Assembly (NCBI RefSeq): GCF_019351435.1
Contig: NZ_JAHWYN010000014.1
Location: forward strand, 54,563-118,562
DNA length: 64,000 nt
Source: Flavobacterium taihuense
GTDB lineage: Bacteria > Bacteroidota > Bacteroidia > Flavobacteriales > Flavobacteriaceae
Direction: 5' to 3'
The translations under genes and the position numbers were made by a program. Shown piece after piece: positions 59,952-64,000 of the stretch. The notes beneath the pieces are model-generated. The model did no database searches and was not told where the DNA came from. It worked only from the letters and a program-made list of their open reading frames with translations. Position 1 is the stretch's first letter. Every line of letters starts with the position of its first letter.

Positions 59952-61481
59952 TTACATCCAATTGCTATCGGAAGTTTCTATTTCGTACAACCAAAGATTG
60001 ACGTATTGTTTTATGGCAGTAAAATTACCCAATTGAAAACTAATATTCCCTCCTGCGGTATGCAAAGTTAAGGAACCAATATTAATATTTTTATGCCAAA
60101 AGAGTTGAGAAGTTGTAATCGCTTGAATTTTACTAGGTATAATAATATTATTAGTAACATCCCAAGCCCCGCTTTGCAGGATTATAAAGTCATCATTAAT
60201 ATAAAGACGATTGTTTTTGAATATAAAAAGCTGAATTATACCAATAAAAACAACAAACAACAATACAAAATAATCAATCGTTGGCAATTCTTCAATTAAC
60301 AGATCTCTAACAAAATAAAAGACTAATAGTGGTAATCCAATAGTTAGGAAAACAGAAAATCCCAATTTTCTAAAATTAGGTTTGAGCATTACACCTTTTT
60401 CGGGAATTTTTTGAAACAATAATTTCAAAATCGCATCTTTCTCGAGTTTGTCACAACCCGGAATTTCGATAGCGAGTTTATTGTCTTCTTTTTCTCCACC
60501 AGTTGCCTGCTTTATTTTTAAATGCAAAACATTCATTTTCTTTTGAAAATAATTCTGGGTAATACTTGTAATCTGAACCTTTTCGGGCTTAATGATGGTA
60601 CTTTTGGTGTTTAACAATCCGTAAGAAAGCAGCAAGGAACCTTTTTGTCTGGCAATTTTATAATCAAAAAAGGTGAAAATTGTTTTGACTAAATTAATTA
60701 CAATAACTGCCAAAAAGAAAGTGATAAATAATATAAAAAATGCGGTCACAACTTGGCTTTTATCTACATAATCTTCGATGTTATCATCGTGCAAAACATC
60801 TTTTCCTGTTATTTGTTTGATGTGATCGAAAAGCGTGATAAAAAAAGCCAGTAAAACAAAAAAGCTTTTTACATAATTAGAAGTAATTCCAATTTTTAAT
60901 AAACTTAAAAAACTGATTTTTATAAACGGAGCTTCTGTATCAATAGTTTTTTCTGTTGAAATTTCCTCTAAAGTACTGATTGTATCCTCAACATTTACAG
61001 TTTTTTTATTTTCATTCTCTAATAAACGAGCTTTCAAGTCCAATGCCAATTCGTGTGAAATGGCTCTGATATTTCCTTCTTTTTTATTAGAACCAGCTGT
61101 ATCTACCGCCAACTCATAAACACCTACCAATCTTTGAATTAAAGATTGATTAATATTTACTTGTTGGATTTTATAAAGTTGTATTGTTGTTTTTGTTTTG
61201 TTGAAAATTCCTTCGGTTATAATAAACTCCTCATTTTCATGATCGATATGAAAGGTGAAGTTTAGGAATCTTAAATAAGAAATAATTCCTAATACAATGA
61301 AAAAAGCCAAAACACATAAGATCCCTATTACTATATTGGATTTTTCATATTCATTAAATCTTACTAAAAAAATGATTAATACAGGCCATAAAGCTTTTGT
61401 ATATCCTTGTAGCGAATAAACAAACATTACAAAAATCCCAATAATAGATTGTCTTTGAGGCTGATTGAAATCTGCTTCCAT
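59952..61481 (-). CDS. bPH2-domain membrane protein, YdbT-like
   Basis: 509 aa. Several membrane helices separated by bacterial PH-like domains of the bPH_2 type (about 70-160, 260-355, 415-505), each with the strand pattern IYKIQQVNINQSLIQRLVGVYEL or PSKIQAITTSQLFWHKNINIGSL by their ends. A Glu/Thr-rich insertion lies at about 160-185. Bacillus YdbT is the closest known type, implicated in envelope stress tolerance but biochemically undefined. Start shares a base with the stop of the YdbS-like gene, so the pair is coupled. Confidence 0.88.
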   Translation of the reverse strand: MEADFNQPQRQSIIGIFVMFVYSLQGYTKALWPVLIIFLVRFNEYEKSNIVIGILCVLAFFIVLGIISYLRFLNFTFHIDHENEEFIITEGIFNKTKTTIQLYKIQQVNINQSLIQRLVGVYELAVDTAGSNKKEGNIRAISHELALDLKARLLENENKKTVNVEDTISTLEEISTEKTIDTEAPFIKISFLSLLKIGITSNYVKSFFVLLAFFITLFDHIKQITGKDVLHDDNIEDYVDKSQVVTAFFILFITFFLAVIVINLVKTIFTFFDYKIARQKGSLLLSYGLLNTKSTIIKPEKVQITSITQNYFQKKMNVLHLKIKQATGGEKEDNKLAIEIPGCDKLEKDAILKLLFQKIPEKGVMLKPNFRKLGFSVFLTIGLPLLVFYFVRDLLIEELPTIDYFVLLFVVFIGIIQLFIFKNNRLYINDDFIILQSGAWDVTNNIIIPSKIQAITTSQLFWHKNINIGSLTLHTAGGNISFQLGNFTAIKQYVNLWLYEIETSDSNWM

Positions 61482-61996
61482 TACAATTGTTTTTGAATTT
61501 TGCCCATCAAAAGTTGTTTGATATTTTCAGCTTGCTCTTTTGCTATTCCCGGAATTTCAATATCGCTGGAACTTCCCCCGGCAGTGAAGATTTGAATTTT
61601 GGCCAAGCCAAAAAATCTAGAAACTAATCCTTCGTGTAAAGCCACGTGTTGCACTCTGTTATAAGGAATTACAAGCGTATTTATAGCAATTATTCCATAT
61701 CTAAACAATACATCGTGATTCCGAAATGCAAATCCTTTATTCTTGAAACTTATCCTCGAAAAGAAAATCACAAGTAGCAATAAAACTACATAAACGATAC
61801 TAACTTTTGAATTAAATGGATAAAGTTCTTTATTAAAATATAATACAAGTCCTACTCCTATCCCCATAAGTAAAAAAAATACTGACAAACTAATCAAAAT
61901 TACTTTCCAATAATTGGGATGTAACACAGAAAATTCCACTTCTTCAAATTTAGGAAGCTGCGTAGTATCAATAGTTTCATTTGTGAAGTCTTCCAT
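61481..61996 (-). CDS. bPH2-domain membrane protein, YdbS-like
   Basis: 171 aa. Two membrane helices (about 30-55 and 62-80) followed by one bPH_2 domain (about 85-160): YGIIAINTLVIPYNRVQHVALHEGLVSRFFGLAKIQIFTAG by its ends (about 105-145) and a C-terminal GIAKEQAENIKQLLM helix. It pairs with the YdbT-like gene downstream as in Firmicutes. It lies 94 bases after menB. Confidence 0.88.
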   Translation of the reverse strand: MEDFTNETIDTTQLPKFEEVEFSVLHPNYWKVILISLSVFFLLMGIGVGLVLYFNKELYPFNSKVSIVYVVLLLLVIFFSRISFKNKGFAFRNHDVLFRYGIIAINTLVIPYNRVQHVALHEGLVSRFFGLAKIQIFTAGGSSSDIEIPGIAKEQAENIKQLLMGKIQKQL

Positions 61997-62019
61997 TTTC
62001 TTTTTTTCTAAGTAACTAT

Positions 62020-62085
62020 AAAATTTAAGGTTTCAAATCGCAAAACTTGAAACCCTTAAACTCTTAAATATTTAAACTTTCAAAC
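62020..62085 (-). repeat. AAACTTTGAAAC-type short repeat upstream of YdbS-like gene
   Basis: TTTCAAATCGCAAAACTTGAAACCCTTAAA and similar units, described by their ends, form a loose GAAAC/TTAAA array between menB and the PH-domain pair, like 59886-59945. Confidence 0.4.
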
Positions 62086-62090
62086 CATTT

Positions 62091-62921
62091 TTATGGCAAC
62101 CATTTTTTTTCAAAATTAGGTTTACGTTTTTCAAGAAATGCATTTCTGCCCTCTTTAGCCTCTTCGGTCATGTAGGCCAATCTTGTTGCTTCACCAGCAA
62201 ACACTTGTTGTCCCACCATGCCATCATCAGTAAGATTCATAGCAAACTTGAGCATTTTAATAGCCATAGGCGATTTCCCAAGAATTTCCTGTGCCCATTG
62301 ATAAGCAGTATCTTCTAATTCAGCGTGTGGAATAACAGCATTAACCATACCCATATCCATAGCTTCCTGGGCAGAATAATTTCGTCCCAAAAAGAATATT
62401 TCTCTTGCTTTTTTCTGTCCTACCATTTTGGCAAGATAAGCAGAACCGTAACCTCCGTCAAAGCTTGTTACATCGGCGTCAGTTTGTTTAAAAATGGCGT
62501 GTTCTTTACTTGCCAAAGTCATATCACAAACCACGTGCAAACTATGTCCACCACCAACAGCCCAACCTGGAACTACGGCAATAACAACTTTTGGCATGAA
62601 ACGGATCAAACGTTGTACTTCAAGGATATTCAAACGATGTTGACCATCATCACCAACATAGCCTTGGTGACCTCGAGCGTTTTGATCGCCTCCGCTACAA
62701 AAAGAATACACGCCATCTTTTGATGATGGTCCTTCAGCAGAAAGCAAAACGACTCCAATAGAAGTATCTTCTTGCGCATCGTAAAAAGCTTGATACAATT
62801 CGGATGTTGTTTTTGGTCTAAAAGCATTTCGTACATCAGGCCTATTAAATGCGATTCTGGCAACACCATTGCATTTTTTGTAGGTTATATCTTCAAATTC
62901 TTTAGCGATAATCCAATCCAT
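62091..62921 (-). CDS. menB: 1,4-dihydroxy-2-naphthoyl-CoA synthase
   Basis: 276 aa, crotonase superfamily. MenB features: FSGGDQNARGHQGYVGDDG by its ends (about 78-97), WAVGGGHSLHVVCDMTLAS with the oxyanion-hole glycines, and TDADVTSFDGGYGSAYLAKMVG by its ends, with the catalytic Asp and Ser/Tyr region and the C-terminal KKWLP. It closes the OSB-CoA ring to DHNA-CoA. First gene of the men/PH operon as ordered on the minus strand. Confidence 0.97.
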   Translation of the reverse strand: MDWIIAKEFEDITYKKCNGVARIAFNRPDVRNAFRPKTTSELYQAFYDAQEDTSIGVVLLSAEGPSSKDGVYSFCSGGDQNARGHQGYVGDDGQHRLNILEVQRLIRFMPKVVIAVVPGWAVGGGHSLHVVCDMTLASKEHAIFKQTDADVTSFDGGYGSAYLAKMVGQKKAREIFFLGRNYSAQEAMDMGMVNAVIPHAELEDTAYQWAQEILGKSPMAIKMLKFAMNLTDDGMVGQQVFAGEATRLAYMTEEAKEGRNAFLEKRKPNFEKKWLP

Positions 62922-63095
62922 TCTATTTATTTTTAATAATTATACTGTAAAAATAAGGCATTTTTTATATTTCTAAAGTATAAAATATTTTTAAACACCA
63001 CTTATTGCTAATAAATAAAATTCAAAGCACCCATAATTACCTATTTTTGCATAAAACTTGGGCAAGCACCCATTATAGCAAGGGGGTAAACTTTA

Positions 63096-63174
63096 GAGAG
63101 CGCTTGTTCGCCCTCTTACCATAATGCCGTCGGGCTATCCGCTCTACTTCGGTAGATAGCTTCTATCCCTCTCC
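63096..63174 (+). repeat. dispersed bipartite repeat element, copy C (short stem)
   Basis: Arms GCTATCCGCT (63133-63142) and AGCTTCTATC (63158-63167) enclose a short hairpin: TCTAC (63143-63147), TTCG loop, GTAGA (63152-63156). Outer GAGAG (63096-63100) can pair with CTCTC (63169-63173). It is the most compact copy; the stem is only about 5 bp with an extra-stable UUCG tetraloop. Confidence 0.7.
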
Positions 63175-63225
63175 CAATCCCGTTTTTACAACACCTTTAT
63201 TGGCTAAACTCTTCATTCTATAAAC

Positions 63226-63252
63226 AAAAAAACAGCCCCTCTAAGAGCTGTT
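63226..63252 (-). terminator. terminator after the small secreted protein gene
   Basis: On the minus strand AACAGCTCT (63252-63244) pairs imperfectly with AGGGGCTGTT (63240-63231), one bulged G, then seven T. It lies about 45 bases after the stop. Confidence 0.7.
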
Positions 63253-63297
63253 CTGCATAAATTCGAAGTAAATGTTTTTCTTAAAAAAATAACCCAA

Positions 63298-63702
63298 TTA
63301 ATTTACCGTGGCCACATTTTGGTTTTTTAGTTTCATATCGTCTTTGTACACTTCAGCGATTGATTTTCTGGACAATATTGAAGTTTCATTGGTGATCACA
63401 ATTTCGTGAGTTACTTTTTTAAGATTCGTTTCCACTTCCAAGAAGTAAACTCCATCAGGAAATTCCTCAAGGCTGTACGTTTTCAAAATCCCACCTTTTC
63501 CGGTTGCCATTTCAGAATAAATCACATTATGGTATTTATCATAGATTGTCACATTGGCTTTTTGGATTTCATTTACAGAAAAACTAATTTCTTTACCAGT
63601 TCCTTTTTTTACATTAAGTAAAAAATCACCATCGATTGCATAAGTACTCATGGTAGTCATCGCTACTAATACTACTAGACTAAGTTTTAAAATCGTTTTC
63701 AT
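63298..63702 (-). CDS. small secreted beta-sandwich protein (DUF3244/T9SS-CTD-like)
   Basis: 134 aa. Signal peptide ends near STYAIDG. The mature part has seven beta strands (KANVTIYDKYHNVIYSE, LKTYSLEEFPDGVYFLEVET, HEIVIT) like the Ig-fold C-terminal domains of exported Bacteroidota proteins. The rest ends in a charged tail (YKDDMKLKNQNVATVN). It is probably periplasmic or surface-bound. No named function. Next to the rRNA operon end with its own terminator. Confidence 0.75.
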   Translation of the reverse strand: MKTILKLSLVVLVAMTTMSTYAIDGDFLLNVKKGTGKEISFSVNEIQKANVTIYDKYHNVIYSEMATGKGGILKTYSLEEFPDGVYFLEVETNLKKVTHEIVITNETSILSRKSIAEVYKDDMKLKNQNVATVN

Positions 63703-63917
63703 AATACTGTTGTTTTAAATTAGTAATAATTTCTATTGCTAAAGTAGTATCATAATTTTGTTCAAAATACAACTGTATTTTCCGATGTAGCTGCTATTTT
63801 AACCTTACGAAAACGATGTATTTAATATTGAGATAATTCTGCATATAATTAAGATAATTGCGCATAGTTCTAAATTTAAGTTTTTAAAAATCTGTTTTTT
63901 TAAAACTATTGTAAAAC

Positions 63918-63950
63918 AAAAAACCCCGTTTCTTTCGAAACGGGGTTTTA
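63918..63950 (-). terminator. terminator of the rRNA operon
   Basis: AAAACCCCGTTTC (63920-63932) pairs with GAAACGGGGTTTT (63937-63949), 4-base loop, T run on the minus strand. It lies 11 bases downstream of the 5S 3' end. Confidence 0.9.
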
Positions 63951-63959
63951 GTAAAAAAA

Positions 63960-64000
63960 GGCAGCGACATACTCTCCCACATAACTGCAGTACCATCTGC
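63960..64000 (-). rRNA. rrf: 5S ribosomal RNA, 3' end (partial)
   Basis: The minus strand from 64000 reads GCAGATGGTACTGCAG and ends GAGAGTATGTCGCTGCC at 63960, the typical 3' part of a bacterial 5S rRNA (helix IV/V and closing helix I). It is followed by the strong terminator. The 5' two thirds and presumably 23S and 16S lie beyond the window. Confidence 0.92.

Larger units (their letters stand above)
62922..63297. other. gene-free stretch, 376 bases
   Basis: Holds the menB promoter region (AT-rich, no exact -7 box recognised), bipartite repeat copy C (63096-63174) and the terminator of the small secreted protein gene (63226-63252). No coding frame. Confidence 0.6.

Noticed and set aside
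63805..63996. 63-aa open frame on the minus strand at the right edge
   Set aside because: It runs through the 5S rRNA 3' end and the rRNA terminator, so it is not a gene.

Overview
The window looks like a chromosomal segment of a Flavobacterium-type member of the Bacteroidota (Flavobacteriaceae). It is AT-rich, several genes are preceded by the Bacteroidota promoter type (TTG or TTTG, about 19-20 bases, TAnnTTTG), Shine-Dalgarno sites are scarce, and there is a type IX secretion (T9SS) type B surface protein with a SprF/PorP partner. The right edge runs into the 3' end of a 5S rRNA gene on the minus strand. I see no prophage, insertion sequence or CRISPR array. Apart from dispersed small repeats the region is core genome with a few accessory clusters.

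Layout. 0-6 kb: a gene tail, a small HExxH protein, an Asp/Asn beta-hydroxylase-like protein, a NodU/CmcH-type carbamoyltransferase (TTG start), a secreted Xaa-Pro aminopeptidase, a DUF1697 protein and a YhcH/YjgK/YiaL-type protein. 6-18 kb: recG, a complete RND efflux operon (adaptor, pump, TolC-like channel), a bestrophin-like channel and pheT. 18-26 kb: a fasciclin protein, then a three-gene surface operon (1453-aa repeat protein with T9SS type B C-terminus, SprF/PorP, OmpA/PD40 protein). 26-30.5 kb: a DUF2911 protein, a DUF294/CBS/cNMP protein overlapping a degenerate DnaQ-like exonuclease, and an ACP/phosphopantetheinyl transferase pair behind a perfect Fur-type 7-1-7 palindrome.

30.6-48 kb is an energy block. 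One long minus-strand operon runs korA-korB-nuoABCDHIJKLMN plus a small 3' gene. It has no nuoE, nuoF or nuoG, so the NADH-oxidising module is absent. Divergently there are an Allochromatium-type 2[4Fe-4S] ferredoxin and a full-length pyruvate:ferredoxin oxidoreductase (nifJ). The arrangement suggests that reduced ferredoxin (or the KorAB/NifJ reactions through it) feeds complex I. Menaquinone genes (menC, menA, menB) lie 12-32 kb away in the same window.

48-55 kb: a five-gene minus-strand operon (FAD monooxygenase-like, methyltransferase, type III polyketide synthase, dehydratase, ketosynthase) resembling phenolic-lipid/alkylquinone pathways, divergent from dnaX. The dnaX gene is split by a -1 frameshift exactly at an A10 run holding the heptamer A AAA AAG, so a 361-aa product comes from the zero frame and an approximately 583-aa product from the shifted frame. 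55-64 kb: an acetate transporter, menC, a 59-aa membrane protein, a TPR protein, a UPF0173 hydrolase, menA, two bacterial PH-domain membrane proteins, menB, a small secreted protein and the rRNA operon end.

The signals most worth follow-up are the dnaX frameshift, the NADH-module-less Nuo operon headed by korAB, a family of four bipartite intergenic repeat elements (conserved arms around a variable hairpin), the Fur-box ACP operon and the type III PKS operon.
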